From Adiantum capillus-veneris (Eukaryota > Streptophyta > Polypodiopsida > Polypodiales > Pteridaceae), in assembly GCA_014529385.2 (NCBI GenBank), contig CM043956.1, forward strand, positions 92,406,221 to 92,470,220: a DNA stretch of 64,000 nucleotides, written 5' to 3'. The notes under the pieces are model-generated. The model searched no databases and was not told the origin of the DNA. It saw only the letters and a list, made by a program, of their open reading frames with translations. Positions 1-9,253 of this stretch are shown piece by piece (positions within the stretch are counted from its first letter, which is position 1; each line of letters opens with the position of its first letter). A program made the position numbers and the translations under genes.

Positions 1-42
1 GCGGGGCTGATCACCCCCTCTTCACCATATCTTGCGTTTGTG

Positions 43-112
<70 letters not shown>

Positions 113-137
113 GCTTCTACACATGCGCACTCTCACA
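1..137 (+). repeat. Element A (left), 3' part of its 5' LTR
   Basis: The sequence ends in ...CTCTCACA and is followed at once by a tRNA-iMet primer-binding site, so this is the end of a 5' LTR whose beginning lies outside the window. It matches the last part of the 3' LTR at 2324-2700, including the phrase TATCTTGCGTTTGT, the CT array and the terminal CACTCTCACA. Confidence 0.85.
46..110. repeat. (CT)n microsatellite in element A 5' LTR
   Basis: Uninterrupted CT dinucleotide run of about 65 bases. It sits in the part of the LTR downstream of the TATA box, so it would be transcribed as leader sequence. ORFs reading LSLSLS through it are artefacts. Confidence 0.95.
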
Positions 138-149
138 TGGTATCAGAGC
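138..149 (+). other. Primer-binding site (tRNA-iMet)
   Basis: TGGTATCAGAGC directly abuts the LTR end. This is the usual plant retrotransposon PBS complementary to the 3' end of initiator tRNA-Met. Confidence 0.9.
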
Positions 150-1587
150 ATCACACTCTCCATGGTCAAGACACATCTTCGCGTCAGGTTTTCTTCCCAA
201 GGGATCTGAACAGCCAACGCTTCTGGATCAGCTAGCGTTTTGTGCACGTAGATCTGATCTACCAGCGTTTTGCATCAGCCAGACCAGCAATAGAGTTTGG
301 AGCACTTCTGCCGCGGAGAACTCGGTTTCCACCTGCGTTTTTGTATTTATAGGCAGCAAATGTCTCTCCCTCTGCAAGCGCTAGTAGCAGGACAGCTTTT
401 CGTCGTCGGAACACCCCACCCTCTACCTGCGTTTTCAGCCACGTTTGCATTTTTGGACAGATTTGCATTTTGGGCTGAAATGCCTGCGTTTTGGACACCG
501 GGCAGCGTTTTTGCAAGAGGGGGGGAGCGCTGGCCTTGCCCACTCCAGATCTTTCCTATCCTACCTGACTTCACATCTGGTGCCTTGCAGGCGAGATTCC
601 TCTTCATCAGCTTCAGTTTTCAGCCATTCACACCTGTTTTTTTTTCTGTTGTCAATCCATCTGAGGCTCTGATCTTTGATTCCCCACCCTCCCCAGACCC
701 TTTGCACTGCTCCGGAATCTGCAAGGAGTGTACGAGCACGCTGAAAATCGCTAGACAGTAGCCTTTTCATCACCTCCCAGTTGCATTTTTTATGGACAAC
801 AGCCTCTTGGCTTGTGTTTTTCACAGAGGATGAAGTTACCTCCTGCCACGACATCATCCGGTGTGGTCCATGCAGTCTCTCAGTGACTATTGTAGTACAC
901 GATATCTTTGACATCGGCTTGATCATCTACGAGTGTACGATCCTTGGGAGATCCACTCATTCCAGCCATCATTCAGCGGTTGTGCACTCCAGAGGAGGTG
1001 GTGACTTGTGCTTTGCTATGTACACACCTATGCACTCATCAGAGGAGTTCACACGAGATATGGCCATGCTCATAGAATATGGGATTCCGACATTCCCAGA
1101 GAAGACACCACCATCTTGGATGGACAAACACTTACCACTTGACCTCGACACGTCAAATCACTTACTTACACGAGAGTATCTACATGGACTTAGGGAGAGG
1201 ATCTTGGATCTCTTCTTGGATAGGTTCATTTCTTGGATCTACAGACTGGAGTGGAACTTCAGTTCTTTAGACTCTCTTGGAGAGTTTACCCTCAAGATCC
1301 GGGAGATCAGGCATTATTATGCGACTACAACAGTAGTCACCCGACGCTTGGCTTGGTGGTAGTGCAGTTGCTCTTCTACACTCCTGATCATTTGAATTGC
1401 TACCTTCGGAGTTGCTTAAACTCACCCTCCGTAACCTTACGTCAGACTTATCCCCAACCTGGGCGGTAGGCCACTCCCAGCTCATTCACATTGAGAGCCA
1501 CACCGAGATGCGGTTTGGTGGCATTGTTGGCGAGGATTTTGTTTTGGTTGACACCGAAGGATTGGAGGCAAGAGATACAAGCAAGAC

Positions 1588-1930
1588 GGCGCAGAAAGTT
1601 CGGTCTAGCCTTCCCTCTTTTCAAAGATTATTTACAGCGCAGACTGTTGAGTCTGGCTTCCCTACTTCTACAGGATGATTACGGTGTAGACAGCTTGGTC
1701 TGACCACACCTCTTCTCAGAGGCCCTTTATAGCGCAGATGGTTGAGTCTGACTTTCCTCTCATCTTGATTACCCTACCTACTACTGACAGAACACCATCT
1801 TGTGGTGGTCCGTGCGCTCTCCCGATGACTCATGTAGCTTACGGAAGCTTCTATAGTGCGGACTGCTTAGTCTAGCTTTCCTTGTTTTGGAGGACGTTTA
1901 CGGTGCAGATTGCTACATCTAGCCTTCTTG
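1588..1930 (+). repeat. Degenerate tandem repeats with small inverted repeats
   Basis: Six related units begin near 1588, 1637, 1682, 1731, 1857 and 1904. The loose consensus is GGYGCAGACTG..TAGTCTRGC followed by TTCC. Most units contain a short self-complementary core: CAGACT/AGTCTG in unit 2, AGAC/GTCT in unit 3, CAGA/TCTG in unit 4, GACT/AGTC in unit 5 and AGAT/ATCT in unit 6. The paired bases change together between units, as expected of a conserved hairpin. Confidence 0.6.
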
Positions 1931-2314
1931 GAATTTTACACAGCTTAGTCACCTTGCCATCTTGGATTGCAGGTTCATGCATTGACAGGTTTCCGATCAT
2001 TCTAACAATGGTTCCTAAGCTTCCCCATTTTCTCCAAATGGTTTGACTACATACACCACAGATCCTATTGCAGGTCTATTGGCACTTCTTTCACGACAAG
2101 GAGTTATTTTCACACTCAATTCAGGACTTTCACGTAGTATCTTCACCCTGTATCGATGGAGTACAGCAGTTTGCTACACTTATCGTGACGGCAATTTACC
2201 ATGGACATCTCTTAGAGGTTGGGACACCCCAAACTGTTAAAGACATGGCAGTAGATATCTTCATCATTTGCCTAACATCTTCGGCTTCACGGGGTTTGTT
2301 TAGTATTCGGTGTT

Positions 2315-2323
2315 GAGAGGGGG
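2315..2323 (+). other. Polypurine tract of element A (left)
   Basis: GAGAGGGGG immediately precedes the TGTTAGG start of the 3' LTR and would prime plus-strand synthesis. Confidence 0.85.
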
Positions 2324-2486
2324 TGTTAGGTTTACACCACTCTGCTGCTTCACACAGGTCTAGGAAACTTCCTTGGACAGCTAGTGTCTCCAAGCTGGTC
2401 ACCCATAGTCTAGGTTTTACCTTGTCCGGTCGCCCGAGTTTGGGGTCGGTCGCCCACTTGAGTTGGGCGTCCACCTTGGGCACTCC

Positions 2487-2493
2487 TATATAT
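2487..2493 (+). promoter_or_regulatory. TATA box of element A LTR
   Basis: CCTATATATGG context. The same motif is conserved in both other copies of this LTR in the window, which supports it as the core promoter. Confidence 0.6.
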
Positions 2494-2608
2494 GGAGCCA
2501 AGGGGGGGTACAACTTCCATCATCTGGTCATTGTGTATTGGGTCTTCTACTCATGGTAGTCATGGGGGGTTGATCGCCCCCTCTTCACTATATCTTGCGT
2601 TTGTAGTC

Positions 2609-2613
<5 letters not shown>

Positions 2614-2673
<60 letters not shown>
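2614..2673. repeat. (CT)n microsatellite in element A 3' LTR
   Basis: About 60 bases of CT, located 120 bases downstream of the TATA box and 27 bases before the LTR end. Confidence 0.95.
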
Positions 2674-2675
<2 letters not shown>

Positions 2676-2989
2676 GCTTCCACACACATGCACTCTCACA
2701 CTTCTCACGGGGAACCGTTTTGACCTCTTATAGCAGAACGAGGCCACAGTTCCACCCTCCACCTCACCAACCTCCCCGCCTCCATCACCTCCACCTCCCC
2801 TCCCATTCCACCCACTAGCCCCCCTGCTTCCTCATCTTCTCTTGCTCCTTCCCAGAGCCGGCTCAGAGGGCAGGACCTCAATCATCTACTAGGAGGTCTC
2901 TTGGCAGCGCTATTTCCATGAGCTGCCTGGCGAGAGAGGAGCAGAATTTCTTGCGGACCCCCCTTTTGGTGCAGACGTCTCCCTTTGCC

Positions 2990-3480
2990 ACAGTTCCTAG
3001 AGGATTGATGAGTTTTGACATCCGTCGCCGGTGGGACTTCTTCGCCTACGATTTCACACGATTCCTCAATGACTCTTCACCAGACTTTGAGGCGGCTTGC
3101 TTTAGAGTTTATGTATTGTTTCTTGCAATTAGAGGGATAGAGACCCTGGACACAGCGGTTGGTTTCTTGCAGCTAGAGGGATAGAGACCCTGGACACAGC
3201 GGTTGGTTTCTCTTTTCCTCTGTGTGGCAGGGACCAGTCTAAGTGGACTCAGGATTCCGTGATGGAATGGCTTCAAGCTCATGCTCTTGAGTTCTCTCAC
3301 CACACGGGAGACTTGGGGGTTAAAAATTTGGTACAGACTTTGTGGCCGTTGGCCAAGTTCTCAATGACACCTTCGGACATAGCAGGTTGTAGACACATTG
3401 TGGTATAATTTTTTGCTGACACACATAGCCACCATGCTATTTATATATACATGAGGACTGTTGGACAGAGGAGGTAGTCC
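2990..3480 (+). pseudogene. LINE-L upstream (ORF1-like) coding remnant
   Basis: Fragments include FDIRRRWDFFAYDFTRFL and further in-line pieces. They match a longer conceptual reading on the minus strand at about 61010-60700, in the mirror copy. Conservation of the reading in two diverged copies suggests that this part of LINE-L was coding, upstream of the endonuclease ORF. I do not recognise a named domain. In this copy a tandem duplication of about 48 bp (3123-3212) repeats the segment reading RGIETLDTAVGF and breaks the frame. Several stops are also present. Confidence 0.45.
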
Positions 3481-3636
3481 GACGAACGACATACTCTTCT
3501 TGGACATGGGTTGGACAGTTTTTACAATCACACCTATCTCGGCGTCACTCGGATGCGGATTACTGCTCATCCAAGCCGGTCTCGAAGATAACGAGGTTTG
3601 TTGTTGTTGCATCATCGGTTTTCTCTCACTGACTCC

Positions 3637-3934
3637 ATGAGGATTGTCTCATGGAACGTGCAAGGATTATTAGGACCCCAGTTTTAGCACCAACAGGGTC
3701 GGTTGTGTCAGGAGCTTCAGCGATGTCTTGTGGGTGGTGAGATTGATATTATTATGCTTCAAGAGCATCATCTTTGTGAGAGCCGCATTAGAAGATGTGG
3801 TCAGATTTTGCGTGGTCGCTATGAGACATTTTGGTTAGCTGCATTTGGACCTGGTGGTATCCAGGAAGGGGTATGTATGACTATTGCGGACTCATGACAA
3901 CAGGCCATTGTGGGCAGAGGTATTATTGTGTCAG
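3637..3934 (+). pseudogene. LINE-L endonuclease, N-terminal part (left copy)
   Basis: The reading begins MRIVSWNVQGL, the start motif of the apurinic-endonuclease-like (exo/endo/phosphatase) domain of L1 LINEs. It continues through LQEHHLCESRIRRCGQILRG. A stop follows the first 16 codons and others follow later. The domain is cut at 3939 by element G1 and resumes at 9254. The enzyme would nick target DNA to prime reverse transcription, but this copy is dead. Confidence 0.8.
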
Positions 3935-3939
3935 GAAGG
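3935..3939. other. Target-site duplication of G1, left side
   Basis: GAAGG before the G1 LTR is repeated exactly at 9254-9258 after the other LTR. Joining the two flanks restores the LINE sequence seen at 60148-60170. Confidence 0.92.
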
Positions 3940-4524
3940 TGTAGCAGGGCTACAGTGTCACTCCACAGGACAGACAGTTAGACAATTGGTTATAGTTGGT
4001 CTGGTTCACATTGGACGGGCCCTCTGGGTTGGGGAGTGACACATGGCAGGGTACCGACGATGGTCTAGTGGACATCGTGGCCAGGTCACCACCACCACTC
4101 AGTTTGGAGATAGACTTAGCTAACTGGACATTTATGAGCCGTTGGTGGCTCTTTATGATTGTACATGTGAGTAGTAGCTATTGGGTCAGGATGATCATCT
4201 TCTTTTACATCTGGTCCAGCATCGTTGTCGGGAGCAAAGAGTCTATAGACAGAGAACTTATTCACCATCCCTGCACATCTGAGCCTCGACACCCCATTGT
4301 ACCTGAGAGTCCTGGGCTGGAGCTGAGTGTGCTGCCACGCTAGTCTGTATCAGTTCTTTGAGATAGTCGAGTCATTTGTTGTGGTCTATTGTTGTTGTTG
4401 TATCTCTATGAGTTCAGTTATTGTCTATTGTTTCCTGTTTTCAGTCTTTTTCGAGTGAGATTGTCACGCACATTGCACTGAGGAGCACCCACTGTAGAGA
4501 GCAAGACACACTATCTGCGCTATA
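3940..4524 (+). repeat. G1 5' LTR
   Basis: 585 bp from TGTAGCAGGGC to CTGCGCTATA (the 3' LTR ends CTGCGCTACA). Just after it comes GGTGCTCTCATTTTGGCGAT, the probable primer-binding region. The G2 LTR has a related sequence there (TTTTTGGCACGCCCGG in minus orientation). This is not an iMet site and I do not assign the tRNA. Confidence 0.88.
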
Positions 4525-4619
4525 GGTGCTCTCATTTTGGCGATCACGGTGGGACCTCAACTGAAATCTCACTCTGTGAGGTGCAAATCTTGAAGCTAGT
4601 TGGGTCTATCTAGCTTCGC

Positions 4620-4870
4620 CTACCTTGCCTTGCACTGTTCTTCTCTCGCCCTAGTCCAAGTGGTCTAGTCCTCTCTCGCCCTAGTTATCTCTCGCCCTGG
4701 TCAAACCAGTCCTCAACCATGGTCTAGTCCTCCGCTCAACCTTGGTCCAGCCAGCCCTCGACCCTGATCTAGCCCTCCTCGACCCTGGTCTAGTCCTCCT
4801 CCTCCCTGGTCTAGTCTGGGTCTAGTCAATTGCCTGGTCTAGTAGAGTCTAGACCAGTTTCCAGCCAGTT
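4620..4870 (+). repeat. Degenerate GTCTAGTC / CTGGTCTAG leader repeats of G1
   Basis: About ten irregular copies of a 12-20 bp unit (CTGGTCTAGTCCTCC and variants) fill the untranslated leader before gag. The same kind of repeat occurs inverted in G2 at about 17780-17990, so it is a family trait. Confidence 0.7.
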
Positions 4871-4914
4871 CAAGGTTTTCTTGCCCAAAGATTGGTTGGA
4901 TTGGTGGTCGTTGC

Positions 4915-5889
4915 ATGACACATACAAGGCGTTCAGTCGAGCGTCAAAGCGCACTACTGAGTCCTCTGAAGTACTATAACAGAAGAAGACCTTTGGTACC
5001 TAGTAGAAGTCCATCAACCTCATCACCCATACCTCCACATACGACATCACCCATTTCTTCATCTGGTTCCACATCTTCCACATCACCTTCTCCAATAAAG
5101 CTCTCTCCTATTCTGCTACAGCAAGCTATTGAGCAACAGGCTCAACAAGGGGCCATGGAGGCGTTGGCTAGTGTTTTGGCCAAGGTAAACATCAAGTTCC
5201 CTACCTTCAAAGGACTCTCTTCAGAAGATGCTGACGACCATGCAAGGAGGTTTGTATCTCTCTGTAGGGGTCGTGGTCTTACCAGAGAAGATGCTTATTT
5301 GGTACCCTTTCCATCCACCTTGGATGGCTTAGCAGACAAATGGTACAGCCAGTTTGCAGAGAACCATTTTGCAACTTGGGCAGCCTTAAGACAACAGTTT
5401 TGTGCATCTTTCAGACCAGGTGACTACCAGGAGAAGGTGTTGGATGAGTTGGCCAACATGGTGCTCCAGCCAAAGGAGACTTTTGCAGAGCTTATGACTA
5501 AAACCAAATTTTTGGTTGTCGAGCTTCCCCAGCAACCCGGTGAATTCATGGTTAAGAAGTGGGTGGAGAAGGCGCTTCCCAAAACTTCTCAGCAAAAACT
5601 CCGAGAGAGTCTCCGACCCAACGCCACTCTGGAGGAGTTCATTGCAGCTTCTACTAGGATAGAGGGGGCTAGGAAGCTGTTCACCAACTCTCCTCACGTA
5701 GAGACCCCTTCAGTGTTTTTGGAAAGTCCTTTTGATCCGCTAACTTCTTTACGCAGGGAATTGGAAGCCCTTAAGCTACAGCGAGCTCTTCAAGAGGAGA
5801 AATTGATCTCTCTCAGACAGGAGAAGGCCCCACATCATGAGGCTTTGGATCAAATCAAGAGGGAGCTAGAAAAGCTTCAGTCTCAGTAA
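4915..5889 (+). CDS. G1 gag (capsid-like) protein, ends early at a TAA
   Basis: 324 codons from ATG to TAA. An N-terminal Ser/Pro/Thr-rich region (residues about 25-70) is followed by a retrotransposon gag domain at about residues 85-245, with the typical segments WYSQFAENHFATW, LANMVLQPKETFAELMTK and LRESLRPNATLEEF. The C-terminus (about 270-324) is rich in L, E, K and Q and looks coiled-coil. The protein would form the virus-like particle. In G2 the sequence continues through the place where G1 has TAA, straight into the zinc knuckles, so the stop is probably a nonsense mutation. Read-through cannot be excluded. Confidence 0.82.
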   Translation: MTHTRRSVERQSALLSPLKYYNRRRPLVPSRSPSTSSPIPPHTTSPISSSGSTSSTSPSPIKLSPILLQQAIEQQAQQGAMEALASVLAKVNIKFPTFKGLSSEDADDHARRFVSLCRGRGLTREDAYLVPFPSTLDGLADKWYSQFAENHFATWAALRQQFCASFRPGDYQEKVLDELANMVLQPKETFAELMTKTKFLVVELPQQPGEFMVKKWVEKALPKTSQQKLRESLRPNATLEEFIAASTRIEGARKLFTNSPHVETPSVFLESPFDPLTSLRRELEALKLQRALQEEKLISLRQEKAPHHEALDQIKRELEKLQSQ

Positions 5890-6447
5890 GAGACTAAGGC
5901 TATGGTATGGTGCAGCTCGTGTCGCTCTCCAGGACACCCTCCACATGACTGTCACCTTCGGGCTTATTGCCACTTCTGCAAAAAGTATGGGCATGAGGAC
6001 AAGGACTGCTACTACCTCAAGGGATTGCGACAAATACAACAAAGTCTTGGTCCTTCTCTTCAACAAGAGCCAGCACCTGCATCCAACATGGTTTCTCCCT
6101 GTGGCCATCCACACCATATGCCACCTTTGCTGACAGCTCCTCCTATGCAAGGTATGCCAAGTACTTTTCCATATCAGAGCTTTTATCATAACCATGCTCC
6201 CTCATCACCTCAAAACTTATATGCCTCCACCTCCAACTCCACGCACCAGGAGCAAGGATCACCTCGCCCTTCGACTCGCCCATTGAATCGGCCCATTTTG
6301 TGTTACAGATGCGGAGAATATGGTCATTACCAAAGCAAATGGCGTCCTCACCCGGGCCCAGAGAGCTGCTCAAGGTCTTATCATTCCAGCAAGTTCAACT
6401 CCCCCACACATTCTTGCACCAGTGGATACCCTACCCTCAGCTGTTAA
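5890..6447 (+). pseudogene. G1 gag C-terminus: zinc knuckles
   Basis: Same frame as gag after the TAA. Two intact CCHC knuckles (CX2CX4HX4C) read CSSCRSPGHPPHDC and CHFCKKYGHEDKDC. A third, CYRCGEYGHYQSKW, has its final Cys replaced by Trp. In G2 the matching third knuckle keeps the Cys but has Tyr for His. The last part (after about 6335) is out of frame with the following linker, so a small deletion or frameshift lies there. Role: RNA binding by the nucleocapsid part of Gag. Confidence 0.78.
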
Positions 6448-6739
6448 CAAGCCATCCCCCAGTGCCATGAAGGAATCCAAATCTTTGCTCTTCGATCTTG
6501 ATGAAGCTTTCTTGGAAGCAGTTTCCGATTTACAGAAGATCAAGGTACTAGAGGAACAACATGTAGAAAAAGAGAAGCTTATAGTAGAGACAGTCTTGAA
6601 GAACACTTTCCAACAAGTGTCCCTCTATGACATGTTGCGGCTAGATGCGAGTTTCAGAAGTGACACCCTTGCAGTTATTCACAGTCACTTTACCCTGGAG
6701 CAGATCCTAGTGGCGGGCACCTCCCAATGCGACCTTTAG
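6320..6739 (+). pseudogene. G1 gag-protease linker
   Basis: Open frame of about 139 codons, shifted relative to the zinc-knuckle frame. It contains GVLTRAQRAAQ, a phrase often seen just before gypsy proteases, then an acidic and coiled region (DLDEAFLEAVSDLQKIK...). It ends in TAG and the protease continues in the next frame, so two frameshifts separate knuckles, linker and protease in this copy. Confidence 0.6.
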
Positions 6740-6740
6740 A

Positions 6741-7781
6741 GTCCTATATGATATCCAATCCGCTGCTCCACTCACTGATTATAGAAGCCCTCGCCTGACA
6801 ATGTCCGTTTTGGGTCGGCAATTCTCGGGAGTGATAGTGGATGGTGGATCTGGCATCAACCTGATGCCCGAGTTCACTATGTTAGCTCTAGGTCTACAGT
6901 CTACTCGCCTTGCTCCCTTCACAATTACATTGGCCGACCAACGGACAGTATACCCAGTGGGCATCGTGGACAATGTGCCTCTGCAGGTACAAGACTTTAC
7001 TTTTAACTTGGATTTTGTGGTGGTTCGTCTTCCCCAGGTTGAGGGCGGATTTCCCTTGCTCATTAGAAGACCATGGCTGCGACACACTAAAGCACTCCAT
7101 AATTGGAAAAACGATGCAATGTGGATACATACTTCTGGCTCCCTGATGCAACCCATTCTCTTAGAAGGAGGTATGGATCCCGTGGTGCAGCAAGTTTCTT
7201 TGTCAATGGAAACCAACCCTGAACATGAACAGCCTACTCCACCTGACGGATCGGATGAGGATCTGTTGGAGTGGTTGAATGCTACCAAATCTATGCCTTG
7301 TTATGGAGTCTCTATTCACTCTTTGCCTGAAGTTACACCCTCTTCCAATGTTTCCACAGTAACTAAACCTAATGAGCCACCTGAGCCAGCTCAAAGGTTG
7401 CAGGACATAGAGAATACTCCTGATGTGCCCTTGGTGGAAGCCTTTGAATTTGGTGAGCCTATGAAGAATCATAGAAGCGGAAAGAAATCCCCTCTACAGG
7501 AGTTCACCCCCCTTCAAACATCAGCCTCAGTGGTGTCTGCTTCTCCGACTAGAACAAAGCTCTCCTCTGGGTCTAGCGAACTCCCTTCACATAGCACGTC
7601 CTGCTGGATGAATTCCCTGCTCATGATAGCTGTCTTGCTCATGGTACCTCCTCATGCTCTCCATCAACTGCCGTGCTCTGTAGCATCTCAACTTTCAACC
7701 AGTGGACTAGGGAATTCGTCTGCAATGGAACACGAACTCTTTCGGTCATATTTTGCATTGGAGATTGATAATTGCTATCTG
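6741..7781 (+). pseudogene. G1 retroviral-type aspartic protease and C-terminal tail
   Basis: The frame reads SVLGRQFSGVIVDGGSGINL, matching the plant gypsy protease active-site segment (hydrophobic-D-G/S-G-S). It is followed about 90 residues later by RRPWL, which corresponds to the usual GRPWL motif. Downstream is a low-complexity tail without polymerase motifs. The annotated end is where the C-rich low-complexity DNA begins. The open frame continues to 8117, but that part only translates the tract. The enzyme would process Gag. It is disconnected from gag by frameshifts in this copy. Confidence 0.7.
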
Positions 7782-8165
7782 CCACCCCCTCACACTCTCC
7801 CGCCCCCATCTACCCCCTATCCCCTACACCCTACCCTTCCCCTCACACCTCCTCGTCCCCCTACCCTTTTTCCCCTCGCCCCTAGTCCCCAAGCCCACTC
7901 ACCCTCTCCCCTAGTCCCTTGCCCTCGCCCCTCACACCCCCTACTCACCCCTCGTCCCTACCCACCCCCTCCCTTGCCCTCGCCCCTAACCAACCCCCCT
8001 TGCCCCTACCCAGCCACCCCTCCACCCTACCCACCACCTCCCTTGCCCTCGCTCCCTTGCCCTCGCTCCCTTGCCCTCGCCCCTACCCACCCCCTTCCAC
8101 CACTCACCCCTATCTAGCCCTCCCCACCCCTCTCAGCCTCAACAAGTTTTCCCCCCCCCCCCACC
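7782..8165 (+). repeat. Polypyrimidine, C-rich low-complexity tract
   Basis: About 380 bases dominated by CCCC runs separated by short T/A-containing spacers (CCCTCGCCCC, CCACCCCCT and similar). It gives the plus strand extreme C over G skew and translates to Pro-rich nonsense. It lies between the protease and the 3' LTR of G1, where an autonomous gypsy element would carry pol. Confidence 0.85.
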
Positions 8166-8655
8166 CCGCACGATCAGCTGGCTCTCAAGCATTCACTTGG
8201 TTGCCATCTTGTTGCTGTGACGGATTTTTAGTTCTGCCATCATCATGATGTAGCTTAACCCTATTTGCGGTGTTACTCGGGCTTATGGTCATCCCTCTTT
8301 TCGAGAAGAGTGTTGTTGCAAAAAGTGTGGCAAGGTTCATCTGCAACTGCAAGCATGGACCAAGTCATTTTCCTATCACTATGGTTAGGGAAGATAAAGA
8401 TGCGCTGGAATCAAACTGAGCTTATCTCTTTGCTGTAGAGCCTCATTTTTTTGCCAATTGGGATTCTTAGGCTATGCAATCATACATACTGGGATCCTGC
8501 CTAGTTAGAGGCTTAAGGCGATTGCAAGCAGTGCAGTGTTTTTCACTCCACTTTTGAGGTATGTAAGGTCATGGGCCTAACACCTGCTTCAAGTACCTAG
8601 TGGTTTTCCTTCACAATTTTTTCAGTATTCCTCTCACCGAGACGGTGAGCGGTCT
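8166..8655 (+). other. G1 3' untranslated region, no gene seen
   Basis: No open frame of interest and no recognisable domain. The bases just before the 3' LTR include ACCGAGACGGTGAGCGG, so the polypurine tract is weak or mutated. Confidence 0.6.
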
Positions 8656-9253
8656 TGTGGCGGGCAACCTATAGGGCTACATTGTCACTTCACAGGATAG
8701 ACAGTTGGACAGTTGGTTACAGTTGGCCTGGTTCACACTGGACGAACCCTCTGGGCTGGGGAGTGACACGTGGCAGGATACCCGACGGTGGTCTAGTGGA
8801 CATCATGGCCAGGTCACCACCACCACTCAGTTTGGAGATAGACTTAGTTTTCTGGACATTTATGAGCCGTTGGTGGCTCTTTATGATTGTACATGTGAGT
8901 AGTAGCTGTTGGGTCAGGATGATCATCTTCTTTTACATCTGGTCCAGCATCGTCGTCGGGAGCAGAGAGTCTATACACAGAGCACTTATTCACCATCCCT
9001 GCACATCTGAGCCTCGACACCCCATTGTACGTGAGAGTCCTGGGCTGGAGCTGAGTGTGTTGTCACGCCAGAGTTTGTTTCAGTTCTTGAGATAGTCGAG
9101 TCATTTATTGTGGTCTACTGTTGCTGTTGTGTCTCTGTGAGTTCAGTTGTTGTCTATTGTTTCCTGTTTTCAGTCTGTTTTGAGTGAGATTGTCACGCAC
9201 ATTGCACTGAGGAGCACCCATTGTAGAGAGCACGACACACTATCTGCGCTACA
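8656..9253 (+). repeat. G1 3' LTR
   Basis: 598 bp from TGTGGCGGGC to CTGCGCTACA. It is clearly related to 3940-4524 over its whole length with scattered substitutions and small indels, so the insertion is not recent. It is followed by the GAAGG target duplicate (9254-9258). Confidence 0.88.

Larger units (their letters stand above)
138..2323 (+). mobile_element. Element A (left), internal region without gag or pol
   Basis: A 2.2 kb internal region lies between PBS and polypurine tract. I find no gag, protease, reverse transcriptase, RNase H or integrase motif in any frame. The longest open frame (781-1362, about 193 codons) has no ATG near its start and no recognisable domain. The first 500 bases carry several TGCGTTTT/AGCGTTTT words, and 1588-1930 holds degenerate tandem hairpin repeats. 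The element must have depended on proteins supplied in trans. The last 280 bases of this region recur inverted at 61758-62030. Confidence 0.8.
2324..2700 (+). repeat. Element A (left), 3' LTR
   Basis: 377 bp from TGTTAGG to CTCTCACA. It has a TATA box (TATATAT, 2487-2493) and a CT array at 2614-2673. Inverted relatives lie at 61367-61757 and 62833-63078. The U3 part recurs with a few substitutions in all three copies. Confidence 0.88.
3940..9253 (+). mobile_element. Element G1: gag-protease-only LTR retrotransposon
   Basis: A complete 5.3 kb element with two LTRs (3940-4524 and 8656-9253) and a perfect 5-bp target duplication, inserted into the LINE-L endonuclease. Internal order: leader with GTCTAGTC-type repeats, gag, zinc knuckles, linker, aspartic protease, pyrimidine tract. 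There is no reverse transcriptase, RNase H or integrase. This is the architecture of non-autonomous plant elements that keep GAG (TR-GAG-like). A partial relative, G2, lies at 16205-18654. Confidence 0.88.

Noticed and set aside
32-384. Open frames of alternating Leu-Ser through the CT arrays (also at 2492, 15019, 26062, 35356, 46749 and 61233)
   Set aside because: They are translations of a dinucleotide microsatellite, or of its complement (Glu-Arg), inside LTRs. No coding evidence.
781-1362. 193-codon open frame inside element A
   Set aside because: It begins at a TTG with no nearby ATG, has no recognisable domain and spans DNA that is otherwise non-coding. The region is not retained in the right arm, so conservation cannot be tested.
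7782-8117. C-terminal Pro-rich extension of the G1 protease frame
   Set aside because: It is the translation of the polypyrimidine tract and also stays open in another frame (7919-8248).
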